Source of the DNA: Melampsora larici-populina 98AG31
Lineage: Eukaryota > Basidiomycota > Pucciniomycetes > Pucciniales > Melampsoraceae
Length of the DNA: 64,000 bases
Direction of reading: 5' to 3'
Assembly: GCF_000204055.1 (NCBI RefSeq)
Contig: NW_006768765.1
Coordinates: 2,128,583 to 2,192,582, forward strand
Part shown: positions 23,024 to 34,622 of the stretch, in pieces
How positions within the stretch are numbered: the stretch's first letter is position 1
How the letters are laid out: each line of letters opens with the position of its first letter
Notes under the pieces: generated by a model
What the model saw: only the letters and a program-made list of their open reading frames with translations
Databases searched by the model: none
What the model was told of the DNA's origin: nothing
Made by a program: the position numbers and the translations under genes

Positions 23024-23280
23024 CGGTCAGATTGTGGTGTGTATGAATATTGTTGAGTGAGATGGAGGTTGATTCGAGTCGGAAAGCTACCGGACCCGAG
23101 TAGTTACTTGAGATAAAGTACGAGGTAGGCTATGATTATATTTACTTCTGTCTTACTTCAAATCAACCTTAAAATTATGTACCGCGGGTCTACTTTGCTC
23201 CCGGTGTGGAATAAGCCCCGCCGTTGCAGTAAATTTACACTTACCGCACTCGATTTGCCGCACGAGTGCGGATGCTCTTA

Positions 23281-25229
23281 GCACTTTGACAACTTCAATA
23301 AAAGGATACGTGTAACTGCTAAACTAGGGTGGGAAGGGAGGGCTTTGAGAGTGGGTTATGTACTCTTTGATACCTACATAGAACTCTTGATGAACCAAAT
23401 TGGAAATATCAAAAATGCTATGTAAAAGGTAAAGAGGAAATTTGATGAATGAAAGGAAAATGGTAAACTAGAAACGATGTCATTTTACCACTAAGGTTGT
23501 AGATAAACAAACCAGAAACCTTACCTGTTCATTAGTAGCCAGTGACCTAAAACTGAATCCGAAAAGAGTTTTCAAATAGAAAAATCACAACAATCAAACC
23601 GAAAAATTGAAAAGTGTTTGGTGTACGTAAATTGATATGCTCCTTATCTTGTTTCTTATCTTCTTGATCTTGGCAAGATGAATGGCTAACGGTGCCCAAA
23701 GGGACGACGGTACCGTTGATTTCCACGACACGGGCTGTGGTCGGGTAATGGGTAGGTTTAGGAAAGATCCTGGTAGTGAGGATACTTTCCTTGACGCACG
23801 GGGAAATTTACAAAGTTGAAAATTATCCTTTTCTCCTTGAAAATATTCTCACGCGTCAACTCCCATTCCCACAATTCCCACGCTCGTACCTTCTGGAAAT
23901 ATCTCACTGTCGCAATTTCTCTCATTCATAGTATAGATCGAAAGCTCTACTATCTTCTCTTTTTCGAACCCACCCGCCACCCTTTTTTTTTTTCTTTGGT
24001 AGCACATTTACCTAGATTTCGATAAGGTTAAGAGTTGTTAGGAGCTCCCAATTTCTTGGTCCTAAACGCCATGCGGTTGGAAGCTCGTGTATGAGGGTAA
24101 GGACTAAGGAAGTAAGTCGTAATGGGTACCTAGGGTTTAACTTGTGTGTGTGATGTGTCTGTATTTCTGTGAGGTGTTGGGAGGTTGCCTAGCCCACCGT
24201 TCAGCGATCTCCCATCGTCTGTCACCGGTGTCCTACCTCCCTCGGCCTCTTCTAGGCAGAGGGCCCCCCCCAAGAAACCAAAGGTTTTCCAGGCGAACTC
24301 TTTAGGTTTGAATGGGACAACCGGTGCTGTCCATTACCTCACACTAATGAGCAGTACATATCACTAAATACAATAAGATAATAAGAAATAAAAGAAACAA
24401 TTGCGCGTCTTCACCCATGAGACACAGTGAGTAAAGAGTGGATTGGAGTTGCATTTCAAATTTTGGGTTGTTATGTACACTATACAATTCCCCAGATATG
24501 TGATTTTTTATGAAGTCTTGAATTTTCATTCTCGGTTTGAAAATATGATTATAAAAGTTTACAAATTTTATGGTGTAGAGTATTGTTAATGGTTTGCGCA
24601 ATAGTTTTCAAACTATCCTCATCAATCACGTCACAATAAAGAACATTCTTGTGGTTCCTTTGAATCAGCCCCCAATCTTTGATTGAGGGTTGACTCTGTC
24701 AACTATTCTCCATTTTCTGTTCGAGATTGGTTTATTGGTCATTGAGATAGATCATGGTACTTCCAATCAAACCGGATACCAAACCTCTGCCAAGGGTTGA
24801 CAAAAATTCAACTGGAGATTGGAATTTGATGTGTTTGAAACATATGCATAGCCATCACTGTTGATGCACATATATGAAAAGAAAAAACACCCCATCAGTT
24901 TCTGATCAAATTAAATTTCTCAGAAGCAGAAGATACTGCATTGAATGATCATTCTGAAACAAGTAAAAGACCATTTCTGAACAATATCAAGTGGATAATC
25001 AAAAACTTGCAAAACCAAAACCAATTCAAGATTACAATTGCACGCTATTGCAGAGATGAAAGTTGAAGTTTGTAGATGTAAAAGGTTCTTCAGGTCCGCT
25101 AAAATGGGAAGATACTCATATATATTACAAGAGGTCATCAAAATCCCTTTGACATCACTCCATTGTCTGAATAGATTGATGAGAAACGGGACTGATTATG
25201 TGATCTGGGGCCTTGATAAGTTTAACCCG
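23281..25229. other. Unassigned sequence
   Basis: No gene recognised. A proline/serine-rich plus-strand frame at 24185-24367 (SPPFSDLPSSVTGVLPPSAS, RAPPKKPKVFQANSLGLNG) looks coding but has no start or continuation and may be a transposon gag fragment. Confidence 0.3.
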
Positions 25230-25540
25230 GGTGGTACTGTGACGTATTTGAACCAAGACGTACACCAAAACGCACAGGATCGCACACGGGTGGCGCTACT
25301 TTGCCGTCCGCTTCAGCACATGCCGGACGAATCCACCTCAAGCCCATTGGTGCTCAAGCCGGGTCCTGAAGCAGAGTCCAACTTCAGAATAGATTGAAAT
25401 CCGAGCTCATGTATCTCTCACTTTCAGGTGCTGACTCCCTGATCATTAATCATTGATCATCTTCCATCTCACTCGCTTTAAACGTCCGCAGGTTCACATA
25501 CCTCAATTGAAGTTTGTCTTCTGTCCTGGCTATTACAGAA

Positions 25541-26294
25541 ATGCTTCACGTTTTCCCAAAGACCTCCCTTCTATTGATTTTCCTGTGGCTTCATTGCCTG
25601 AAGGCTCTCGATAACAAATTTTACTGTAACTCGGGGTTCAAACGTGACACAGACACTAATGCAGGTGAGTGATTTCATCTGAATCCCCATTGTCTTGTAA
25701 CTCTAGTCTCATCTACAACCATGACTGACACAGTCCTCCTCTGTGATTGCTCACACTGAAAGTGTGCTTGTTAAAACACTCAGTGTTGCCTGGCTCGGCA
25801 ATGTATAACTGCGCATACTCAAGCTGCTGGTATAACGGTGACTGTTCAAGAGATTCTTCATTCCCCTTCTTACACCCTGAACCTGTAAACCTGATTGTCA
25901 GAGACATCTTATATCCATTCTCATGTTAGGTAGTAAATGGTCTCCGATGTCGGGTTGCCAACTCATTGGTTCGCTGGACAAAGGCATCAGTAATCAAAAA
26001 TGTACCATATATGAGTACAACGAAAAAAAATACAATATTGGTCAGTAAACTAAGTCTTCAACTATCCGTTTTCATCAAGTGTCTTATTCAAACTTTATTT
26101 TTACGCGTGGATGGGGAATATTCAGCTTGTACCAACGCTGGAGGGACATCTTATACATGCCCTTATACGGCCTCTACTGTGCCCGCCATCTGTCAGTTAC
26201 CTTTGTTATAGATCAAACACTTGCTTAACTGAAAAGACTTTCTTTCTTTTTAGTGTGCACCGACTGCGCTTATGTAAGGTCAAGAGATCCATAA
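25541..26294 (+). CDS. Small secreted cysteine-rich protein, copy 1 (effector candidate)
   Basis: Five exons: 25541-25664, 25763-25837, 25930-26040, 26126-26191 and 26254-26294 (417 nt, 138 residues). A hydrophobic signal peptide (TSLLLIFLWLHCLKA) ends near residue 22. The mature part has ten cysteines in the order seen in copy 2, including a SSCW motif and CTNAGG..YTCPY near the C-terminus (CTDC at the end). No known domain. All four introns are phase 1. Size, signal peptide and even cysteine count fit rust secreted effector candidates, but function, host target and expression are unknown. Homology to the inverted copy at 27296-28051 supports every splice junction. The start is the only ATG preceding the signal peptide. 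Confidence 0.8.
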
Positions 26295-27295
26295 AACTTC
26301 ACCACGACTCCACACCGATGGAGTTTTATGGGCAAATTGGGTCAAGAATTGGAAAATTGACTGTTCAATAGATTTCAGTCCAAAACCTGCTTGGAAAGCG
26401 TATCGTATCAAAGAAACTGAGCCAAAGAAGATCATGTGATTTTCGTGATCAATCTGTTTAAATCCTTCCACAATTCATCCATTGTCATCTATCTTATTGA
26501 TAGTCATTTTACGTTGGGTATCCAATCTGTTACACATGTAAGTATATCTTTACTATACCAACTGTGATGACTACATGGTGTGTGAGGGTAGACTGGATTC
26601 CAAGTCTTGAAGAGGGTACTCTCTGGGTGACAGCACATAGGAATGGGAAACTGTCCTTCTGGGTGTCTTCATTGGGAGCTATAGCAGGCGCAGGTCAATG
26701 ATCAGAGCTTGATAGATTTTCACCAAATTGTAACAATTCCCAGAACACAATTAGAAAGATAAGTGCATAAAATAGAAAATCATTTTGAGGTTTGGTCACC
26801 TAGTAAGACTCAGAGCGAGCTCTTGTTTACGTGATTTATTGATTGGTGCTTAAGAAAATTGTAACGATTATCGGTGCCATACTCAATTTACTGTTCTTTC
26901 AAGGAAAATGAAAGAATATGTTATTTGGATAACTCTGATTCAATATAGCGACTACCTCATCAAGTGGTCTGTTCCACTTCACTGCCACAAAGGGTCCCCT
27001 GCACCTCAATAGTCAGAGCACTTTTTGATCTTGGTGCCTCATTGTTCTTGGCAGCCGCAGAATGGTTGCGAGATATGAAGATCTGAGACATGAATAACAT
27101 TATTTCAGACTTTTGAGCAGCAAAAACAATCACAATGTCCATGAATGCATGTTGCAGTGCATGCCCAAGCTTTGATGAGTTTAACAAGATGTATGAGCCA
27201 AGGAAGACTTCACAAAATCAATCACAGAGATCACATGGTGCTCTTTGACACGATCTCTGGGTCAAAAGAAGATCATCCTTTCGTTTGTGTGAGAT
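26295..27295. other. Convergent intergenic region between the secreted paralogues
   Basis: Contains the 3' flanks of both genes (mutually homologous up to about 26480 and down to about 27120) and a unique centre with no coding frame recognised. Confidence 0.45.
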
Positions 27296-28051
27296 TTATG
27301 GAAATTGACACTCGGTGCATACTAAAAGAAAAAGATTTGTTTTCAGTTAAGTGAGGTTTTGATCGGAGATCGACAGATAATATGATATAACTCACCCATG
27401 GAAGGCACATCATTGGGTGTATAATTAGGGCATATATAAGTTACCCCCCCGGCGTTGGTACAAGCTATAGATTCACCAACCAAACAAAAAAAATGGACCT
27501 TTAATGAGATACTACATCAGGAAACAATGATGGAAGACTCGGGAGACTGACAAAAAACCTTTGCTTTCTCGTCGTACTTATACGTGATACATTTTTGATC
27601 ACTGGCTCCGAATCCAGGGAGCTGGCATCCTCCCATTGGAATCCATTTATTACCTAACATCAAAATAGACATTAAATCTCTCCGCTGATTAGATATACAG
27701 GGTATTTTACAGCAATGAAAATGAAGTTTGTATTCTGAAATACTTACCCTTTAACCAGCAGCTGGAATATGTACACTGAAAGTCTTTGTAGAACGGTGAC
27801 ATGGAGGATTGCATTGTGCAAACTTTCATTGTGAGCAATCAAAGAGTAGGTCCTTGTTAGCCATGGGTGTAGATCATACTGAAGTTACAAAACAATAATA
27901 ATTTGAATAAAATCACACACGTACCCGCGCTTTTAAGATCTGTGTTGCGTTTGAACCCTTTGTCACACCCAAAACTTCCTTGAAGCGCCGCAAGGTCATG
28001 AATCCACAGGGAAAGAAGTAGGATAGCGATTTTCGGGAAAAAGTTAAGCAT
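27296..28051 (-). CDS. Small secreted cysteine-rich protein, copy 2 (effector candidate)
   Basis: Five exons on the minus strand: 28051-27925, 27822-27748, 27653-27552, 27464-27396 and 27321-27296 (399 nt, 132 residues). Signal peptide IAILLLSLWIHDLAAL; mature region with the same ten cysteines, GFKR, SSCW, CQL and CTNAGG..YICP motifs and a shorter tail (CTEC). Exon 2 is 75 nt in both copies and donor sites align (GTCAGT after exon 3 in both; GTCAGT / GTGAGT after exon 4). Divergence between the copies is substantial outside the cysteines, so both appear to have been maintained as proteins. Role unknown; secretion inferred. Confidence 0.8.
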
Positions 28052-28449
28052 TTTATCTAAGCAAGAAAGAAAGTCGAAGTTGAATTGAGGAATGTCAACC
28101 TGTAAAAGTTTAAAGCGAGTGAGATTTGATCAAGGCAAGACGATCTGGCAGTGAGAGTTTGAGAGGTAACCGTACCACATGAAATGACATTTGAATCTAT
28201 TTATATGATGCTTTCTCCTACTTACTAGACGCTGCTTCAGAACTCGGCTTGAGCACCGATGGGCTTGAGCCGGCTTGAGGGTGATTCTTAGGCCATGTGG
28301 TCCGGCGGACGGCAAAGTAGCGCCGTCCGCGTGCAATCTTGGGCTTTTCTACATGTCTTGGTTCAAATAGAATTGACGGCTTTCGGGACCATCATGAGGC
28401 GGGGGAACCAAGGTTCGATTTGAGGCACTGCATAGTGCCACCCGCGTGT

Positions 28450-29228
28450 ATGTGAAGCCGTATCACCCTGTAAAAAATCGGAGTGAAGGTACACCCCGAC
28501 TAGTAAATTGACATGGTCTGCTGATAATCGTCAGTGAATGTTTTTGAATTCTTGCTTCTTCAAGCGTCTGTGTCACTTCGTCTAATTTGGTTGATTACGT
28601 TTTGTAGGTTTTCATCGCGATGTTTCTCCCCAGTTGCAATGGGATGAAGGAGTTTTAAACAGTCAGATTGATGATGAGATAATTCAAATCTTTTTACCTA
28701 ACAGCTGGAGGGTTCCATTCATAACACTTTGAAACTAAGAAAGTACCATATGTGTCTCAGGTCGGTAAGGCATATGAAACTTTAACCTACCAAAAATGAC
28801 TAGGAAGCAACATCGTTGTTTTTGTCCTGACAGGCTTTGCAAGAGATGGTGTTATAATTGAAAGTATCGACAAAAATCAAGTACGTGTGTGAGATTGTTC
28901 AGAGAGTTTTATCTTTGAGCTTTGATGGATTTTATAGACTTGCAATAGCTTTAAAAGAATGAAAAGTCTTAATCTACCAGGTAAGGCAAGCAGCTGATAT
29001 CAATCTATAGCGTTCCAAAGGCTCAAGATGATTGTTTTATTCAGCTTGTGATGAAACATAGACCATCATAATTACAAACCCCAATTGAGCATTTTCCAAA
29101 TCTCGCGATTGTATGACCTTCTTATTTTTATCCGTGTACTCCTGTTGTAGGTTGTCTAGCTTCAGTTTATGGAAATGTTAGACAAGAACAAAATGATGGT
29201 AAATAAAGAAATCGGTTTGGGGAGGGTG
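28450..29228 (+). other. Possible exons of an unidentified gene
   Basis: Three segments with clean splice signals and compatible phases: 28834-28880 (FARDGVIIESIDKNQ), 28938-28980 (TCNSFKRMKSLNLP) and 29151-29198 (CLASVYGNVRQEQND). A 5' exon with a start codon could not be fixed: competing frames near 28650-28770 all meet stops. It may be a decayed gene or the end of one whose start I have missed. Confidence 0.25.
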
Positions 29229-29289
29229 AGTGATCATTGATGTCACTCACGGTGAGTCACACTTGTGACATAAGCTCTCAAGCGTGTGT

Positions 29290-29295
29290 CACGTG
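29290..29295 (+). promoter_or_regulatory. E-box in a TGTCAC/GTGACA-rich promoter
   Basis: CACGTG, within TGTCACGTGAGTC, lies 134 bp upstream of the Cms1-like ATG. The surrounding 29230-29325 has several TGTCAC / GTGACA half-sites. Sequence seen; bHLH or Cbf1-type binding is inferred. Confidence 0.35.
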
Positions 29296-29428
29296 AGTCG
29301 CAGCTTGTGACAGGCTACGGCTTAAAATTCACACATTGTAATTTTTTTGGGTTACTTCAGCTGGTAAATTTGACCTTTCCTTCTTTCTGTTTAACTCTTT
29401 GAAAGCACATTCCTTCGCAAAACCAATA

Positions 29429-30654
29429 ATGACCAATCAATTTATCAATGCAGACGCTCTCGACGATCAGGATCAATTTCTGCTGAATGACAGCACGAAG
29501 CGCTCTCTCCTGAGTGAATCAGACAATAGTGAACATGAAGGACAACCTATTACTAAATCGCGAAGGAAGAAGAAACAAAAACAGCGACCTAAGGAAACGA
29601 ATAAAATAGTCGAGGATGAGATCCCAATTGAAATTCCAACAAGCGATGTCGTGGGAGCCATAAACAATGTATCTCAGAAGAAGCAGACCTCAACTTTCAA
29701 TAACAAAAAGAACCGAACTTCTGTACGACCATCTGATGAAACCAATCGCTCAAAACCCACAAAACAAAAATCAAAAGCAGAGCCTAAACCTTTCGTTCCG
29801 TTAGAGGTTTGCACACTTCATATTACTCATCAGCTCATCGTCCAAGGCTGAACAATCCTCGAATTCACATCAACAGCTTGGACCTCTGACACCTGCTCCC
29901 GGAGAAGAAACCTCCATTGGACTTCAACCACCAGACCTTCAACTAAGCTATCTGACAGATCGTCAGAAAAGAGCTCTGCCGAAGTTATCTGATTTGGAAC
30001 TTCAAACGCTCGCATTCCGTGAATCATGGCTATTGAATGTTTCGGACAAGCCTCATAGAGGTCAACTTGGATCATGGCTAAATACCGGATGTAAGGAAAA
30101 CTTGTAATTCAATCGAGTTGGTTTATGACTGACACATGCTGTAATCAGCCATTCCCGATTTTTTAGAGACTGCCAAGATTGAGACAACGGTACCTGGGTC
30201 CCCAATCCTTTTGGTGATCGCAAGCGCTGCTTTGAGAGTGGTCGATCTGTGCAAGTAAATATAACAGCTCTTCATAAAACACTGTACATTACTGACTTTT
30301 TTGAATAGACAGGTTAAGCCACTCCTACCTTCACCCAAAACAACCGGAGGTGTCGCCAAGCTTTTTGCTCGTCATTTCAAACTTTCTGAACATATCACTT
30401 ATCTGAACACAACACCTGTGGTGATTGGCGCAGGAACACCCGATCGCATATCTAAGCTTATTGAAGCCAAGGCTTTGAAACTTGAGCGCTTACGTTGGAT
30501 CATGTTGGATACAACTTGGCTGGATACCAAATCTTATTCTTTGGCTGATTTACCTGAAAAGGCTGTCAGGGAGGCAGTTTGGCAGGGTATCCTTGGAAAT
30601 CCTGAAATCCTAACCATGCTCAAAGCTGGGAAAACAAAATTAGTCTTATTCTGA
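29429..30654 (+). CDS. CMS1: Cms1-like small-subunit ribosome biogenesis protein
   Basis: Exons: 29429 to about 29806, about 29847-30090, 30149-30254 and 30309-30654. The N-terminus is acidic then Lys-rich (SRRKKKQKQRPKE), typical of a nucleolar tail. The C-terminal part matches the CMS1/CMSS1 family: PILLVIASAALRVVDLCK, then GGVAKLFARHFKLSEH, VVIGAGTPDRISKLIE, LRWIMLDTTWLD and the end MLKAGKTKLVLF. These resemble a degenerate helicase RecA lobe (GTPDRI corresponds to the GTPGR motif) without ATPase motifs. In yeast Cms1 is part of 90S pre-ribosomes. The first intron is ambiguous: acceptors at 29833, 29846 or about 29876 all keep a reading frame with suitable donors. It is convergent with the short minus-strand gene at 30801-31040. 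Confidence 0.8.
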
Positions 30655-30800
30655 TTCTGTAGGTCATATATTTCCCTCTGCTTGCTCTGGATTGCTTGCA
30701 CATGAATGATCGGTGTTAATAGCCTTGATATTACCCATCAGAAGGAATCGATGCTTGTCTAGAGAATGACACTACATGCATACATCGGTGCGATGCGGCG

Positions 30801-31040
30801 TCAAGTATGTACATCATACTCCCTTGGTAGACATATCGTAATGTAACAAAAAGAAATGCACTCAATTGTTGGGATTATCGGCTTAATTCGATACTTTGAG
30901 ACTGATACCCACGCAACTGATACGACTTCTTTGGGCAAATTATCCTTCAACTTGTCTTTTATTCCTATAACAATAGTTTGTGAAATAAATACATAGTTAG
31001 GATTACCTTTGAGGTGGAATTTGCTTGTTTCACTACCCAT
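30801..31040 (-). CDS. Hypothetical 65-aa protein, two exons
   Basis: Exon 1 31040-31007, exon 2 30964-30801 (198 nt). The product starts MGSETSKFHLKG and continues KDKLKDNLPKEVVSVAWVSV. The GTAATC..TATAG intron is 42 nt. No family recognised; length is near the chance level, so this is tentative. Confidence 0.25.
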   Translation of the reverse strand: MGSETSKFHLKGNPNYVFISQTIVIGIKDKLKDNLPKEVVSVAWVSVSKYRIKPIIPTIECISFCYITICLPREYDVHT

Positions 31041-32213
31041 TGAGTGATCACCAGCTCAGACTAGCCATCATTGCTCAAAAAGTCTTGATTGGAAACCCAT
31101 GACTTGGACATTAACCTTGAGCTTCCCAGATGACTTGAACCCAATTGAAACACCTCCTGACAATCATGTTCAATCAGCCCTCATGAAGTGGGAATTGCTT
31201 ACAATGTAGCCAAAAAGTATGGAAACCTGAGAAGATCAAATCAAATGGTTCTCAAGTTGAAGAAGGAAGTAAGCACAAAACAAGACTGTTCATTTACTGA
31301 CTGTGGTCACAATGCGTAAAAAACATGCTTTAAAAATGTGTTTGGTAGCTTGAGAACTGGCCTGAAACCATGGTTTATTGCATAGTACTAGCAACAATGG
31401 CTCCCTAAGCTAAGCAAAGATCATCCACAATTGTTGGGTTAAACCGTGGGAATATCTAAGTATTTAACCTAAAGATTTCAATAGTTTAATAGTGAAACTT
31501 CAAGAACTCTTCAGTTAGATTTTTGACCCAAAATCTTCAAGGGTTTTTGTCACCTTGGCTTAAATTAGCTAAGGCAAATTTTGCTAATGCTAAACTTGGC
31601 AAATTTCAGCTAACACTGAGACTTTAGCTTAGCGGCCTGAAATAGCCAAGTTCAAACCTAATCCGCTTGACACAAAAAACTGGTACACCCAGTTGTGTTT
31701 TTGGTGGTAACTTTGTGTATCTATTGACAGCTCTTGACAACTTCCAGCCAAAAACTCAACCGGGTGTACCTATTTTGGGTGCAACCGGGTAAGATTTGAA
31801 CACAGCTGTTTTCTGACGCTAAACTGCTAATAGCGGTCTAGCAGCACTTCTTCACACTTAAAAAGAATTTTTCATTGAAGTAGAAAAACAAAACAATGAG
31901 ATAATAAGATTACTCAATGATGGCCTTTGCAGAATTCTTTACTAGCACACTTGCCACAATTGTCCATCCACCACCAGCTCCAACTTTTCACAAAGCCACA
32001 AGAGGCTTCCAATGTTTCTCTCCATTGTTTGAGGAGCTAATTGGCCTCAATATTCTAAGCAAACATCAGCAGCAGGCCAACAAGACCTTTTCACAGCAGC
32101 TGATGAAGCTGGAATTGCAAGATAGACATGCACCATTGAGGCAAGGACCAGATAATGTCGTTTGTGCTCTTATGAAGCATGATGCAAATGATTAGCATGT
32201 GGTCAAGAGATAA
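31041..32213. other. Transposon debris and unassigned sequence
   Basis: Includes the dispersed repeat at 31722-31790 and an inverted repeat near 31594-31655 (AACTTGGC..TTTCAG against CTGAAATAGCCAAGTT). A plus-strand frame 31917-32195 (92 codons) has no recognisable features. Confidence 0.35.
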
Positions 32214-34111
32214 TTAAAAACAAGTACTTACTCTCCACCATTGTGATATATATGTGGGATCAATTGTGTCATTGTTGTCTCCTTCTTTGAGAATTGGTAC
32301 CAAGGGGTGTTCAACTCCCAAATATCTTGACAACTCATCTACTTGCCCGGTCTGAAGATTGTTGGTGAAGAGTTTGTATAAAGAGGACGCCTTGCTGCTT
32401 GAGAACATATCTTTCCAGTGTCTCAACAGAAGAGAGAGCTTGAGGTCCAAAGGTTCTTTCAAACAATTGGTGTTGTTTGTAATGGTTGCAAAGAGAAGAG
32501 CATCATATTTGAGTGCCTGGTTCCAATATTTATCCAACCAAACCACCATTTATGCAATCATGGGGTATAGGGGGTCTTCTTCATCTAGAGATAATGCTTG
32601 TTTTTTGAGAGAATCCAAGAAACAGAGTACTTAGGGAGAAAAATGGAGCTGTTTGGACTGTCCCCCTCTAGTATTTTGGTCAGAAGAAGAAATGGATTCA
32701 AATAAAAAACAATTGTTAGTTCTTTAAATTTTATAAGTTATATATTTTGAAATTCTTACAAGGTGCTCTTGATTGAGCACATTAGGGCGGTTCAAGTCAA
32801 TAGTTGCGATCCACCTGTTTGCAGAGTCGCGATCAGTCTTTTTAGGGTTGTCCGATCCTTAAAATTCCTGATCGCGACTCTGCGAACGCACTTATAATTA
32901 GGTTTTATGGCTTTACCTTTTCAGGTACACCGTCTGCGAATGCGCCTTTTTTTCCTTGCTTTTTTAATTGTCTCTTGTTTTTGTCAGGAATTTTTTTTTT
33001 TTCATCAATTTGTTTTAATGAAAATACGCGTTTGACGCACCACGAGTGGAACACCAAAAAAAAAACCAAAGAAAAAAAAGGTTTTTTTTGGTCCTTCGCA
33101 CCGGATTTTTTTACGATGCCACGGCAGAGAATTATAAATTTTAAGACAACTAAGCAGATCACAAAATGGTGAACCACCTCTAAAGGTGGTTCACCAACTT
33201 TAAATTTTACTTAAAATTTAAAGCCCCCGAACTAAATGTAAAACTTAAAAAAGGGCTGTAAAAGGGCTACTTGAACCGCCCTATTGGTGCCCTGCCAGTC
33301 ACCACCATCAAAAGTTATACCAAGGGAACAAACCACTTTTTTCAGGTCAGTAGCTTGCTTCCTGTTTGCAGTGTGGTATTATGCTAAATCCTTTCTGAGA
33401 ATCTGATCAATAACCTAAATACAGAATCAAGAGATGAGCACAACTTTTTATTAATTATAAGAAGACTGGACAACTCACCTCGTGTTTGTCAATCATAGTT
33501 GTCATTCCATCTTATGCCATATCCGGCAACCAATGGGCGCACAGATAAGCCTTTGACCTTCATGTAAATATCTGTCTCTAAGCTGTGCTTCAAGTCATCC
33601 AGCGGCAAACAGTAAGACACTTGAAAAAGTGTTGCATGAAACAAGATAATGTCAGTACAAAGAGATGTTTCAAATGTAGATACAGAGATGGGACTACTTA
33701 AATCCTTGTAGAGTATAGCCATTGTGTTCTTTGTGGAAGCTGGAGTCTCAGAATTAGTTTGAGTGATTTCCAAAGGCAGTGTGTCTATTCAACTTTGCCA
33801 TCATGATTGGATGTCTCTTCTGAGCTGCTATGAGGAGTTTCCTCAGGAAGCTCATCAGTAAGGTGTTTGGATTTGTCTTCATTTTCATCTAGCTTATTAA
33901 CAACACCTTCATACTCAATTACTGCCCCTTCAATGACTGGCATAATTTCCACAGCAGGGAACCAACCAAGCACTTCCTCCTTTGTGCTTGCTGAATTTGC
34001 TGGTAAATTGCTTCCTGATGCGGCAAGCCCAAGCTTGTGGCACACAAAGAGGTGCATTGTTTTCAGATCACAGGTGTAGTTGCTGGTCAACTTGGAAATT
34101 GGATTGGTCAA
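32214..34111 (-). pseudogene. hAT-type transposase remains
   Basis: Collinear fragments on the minus strand: near 34050 a CHKLGLAASG motif (the CHxLNL-like region), then a long acidic linker, then GYGIRWNDNYD at about 33510 (the RWNSxY motif), and finally 32549-32214 with WLDKYWNQALKYDALLFATI and DELSRYLG..DTIDP..QWW, the hAT C-terminal dimerisation region. A MITE (32785-33281) separates the last two. Stops and frame changes show decay; no terminal repeats found. Confidence 0.55.
32785..33281. mobile_element. 497-bp TA-flanked MITE with nested hairpins
   Basis: Ends GGGCGGTTCAAGT and ACTTGAACCGCCC, flanked by TA (32783-32784, 33282-33283). Inside are an inverted repeat GCAGAGTCGCGATCAG / CTGATCGCGACTCTGC (about 32820-32884), a perfect GGTGAACCACCT hairpin (33170-33197) and an A-tract/T-tract foldback. 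No coding capacity. It interrupts hAT transposase remains. Confidence 0.75.
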
Positions 34112-34498
34112 CTGTGTAACTCACCCAAAAATTTTGGCAACTGAAGCATTTTAGGAGGGCAAGGTGGAGAGGTCACTTTTGTATGGTGAATTGACTTCAG
34201 AGTTGGCAAGTCTTAATGGGACTGCAGCCGGTTATGAATTTCTTGGAACATTGTGTGATTGTTCATGCCCAAGTTTGTCACCTGAGCAAGCATGTAAGAC
34301 AATGACAGCCTATGTGACTCAAAAATATAAAAGAACCATTACAAATCTATATATATAATAAAAATGATAAGAAGAAGAACTTTTGTAGTATTCAAAGCTC
34401 AACAAGAGCTTTACAACACCTAAGAATGGATAATCTACCAATGTATGACTAGCAGAAATTGTCTAAGACTTCCCTCTTCAAAGAAACCAGCACAATGG

Positions 34499-34622
34499 GA
34501 AATGGGATTGTTAAAAACTCACTACTAGTTTGGTATCAAATACCAAAGGACAGTATTTGGTGCGAAGCCCAAGGCCTAAGCCCAGGGAATAAAATTACTT
34601 GACATAACAAAGAACACGCCCT
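34499..34622 (-). repeat. Ngaro split direct repeat B2
   Basis: 124 bp matching B1 at 35169-35292 with two substitutions; defines the 3' end of the element. Confidence 0.85.

Larger units (their letters stand above)
22229..23277. mobile_element. PIF/Harbinger element relic
   Basis: A 1049-bp unit with terminal inverted repeats GAGCACCCGCACTCGT and ACGAGTGCGGATGCTC, flanked by TTA (22226-22228, 23278-23280), the usual Harbinger target. It still holds fragments of both Harbinger genes: an N-terminal transposase piece on the plus strand and a Myb/SANT-like piece on the minus strand, facing each other. Most of the transposase is deleted. Confidence 0.8.
25230..28400. repeat. Inverted segmental duplication carrying two secreted-protein genes
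   Basis: Left arm about 25230-26480 and right arm about 27120-28400 are diverged reverse complements. Matching landmarks: TTTGAACCAAGAC (25248 / 28360), GCGCTACTTTGCCGTCCGC (25295 / 28318), GTGCTCAAGCCG (25350 / 28253), CTCACTCGCTTTAAAC upstream of each gene, the five exons of each gene, and GATCATGTGAT downstream. The centre (about 26480-27120) is not repeated. The duplication therefore includes promoters, genes and 3' flanks. Confidence 0.8.

Noticed and set aside
28500..28780. 5' exons for the 28.8-29.2 kb candidate gene
   Set aside because: Several competing frames (for example LQWDEGVLNSQIDDEIIQIF) look coding but none links to the downstream exons without a stop.
32905..33177. Minus-strand frame in the A/T tracts
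   Set aside because: Lies wholly within a non-coding MITE and encodes only tract-derived Lys/Phe sequence.
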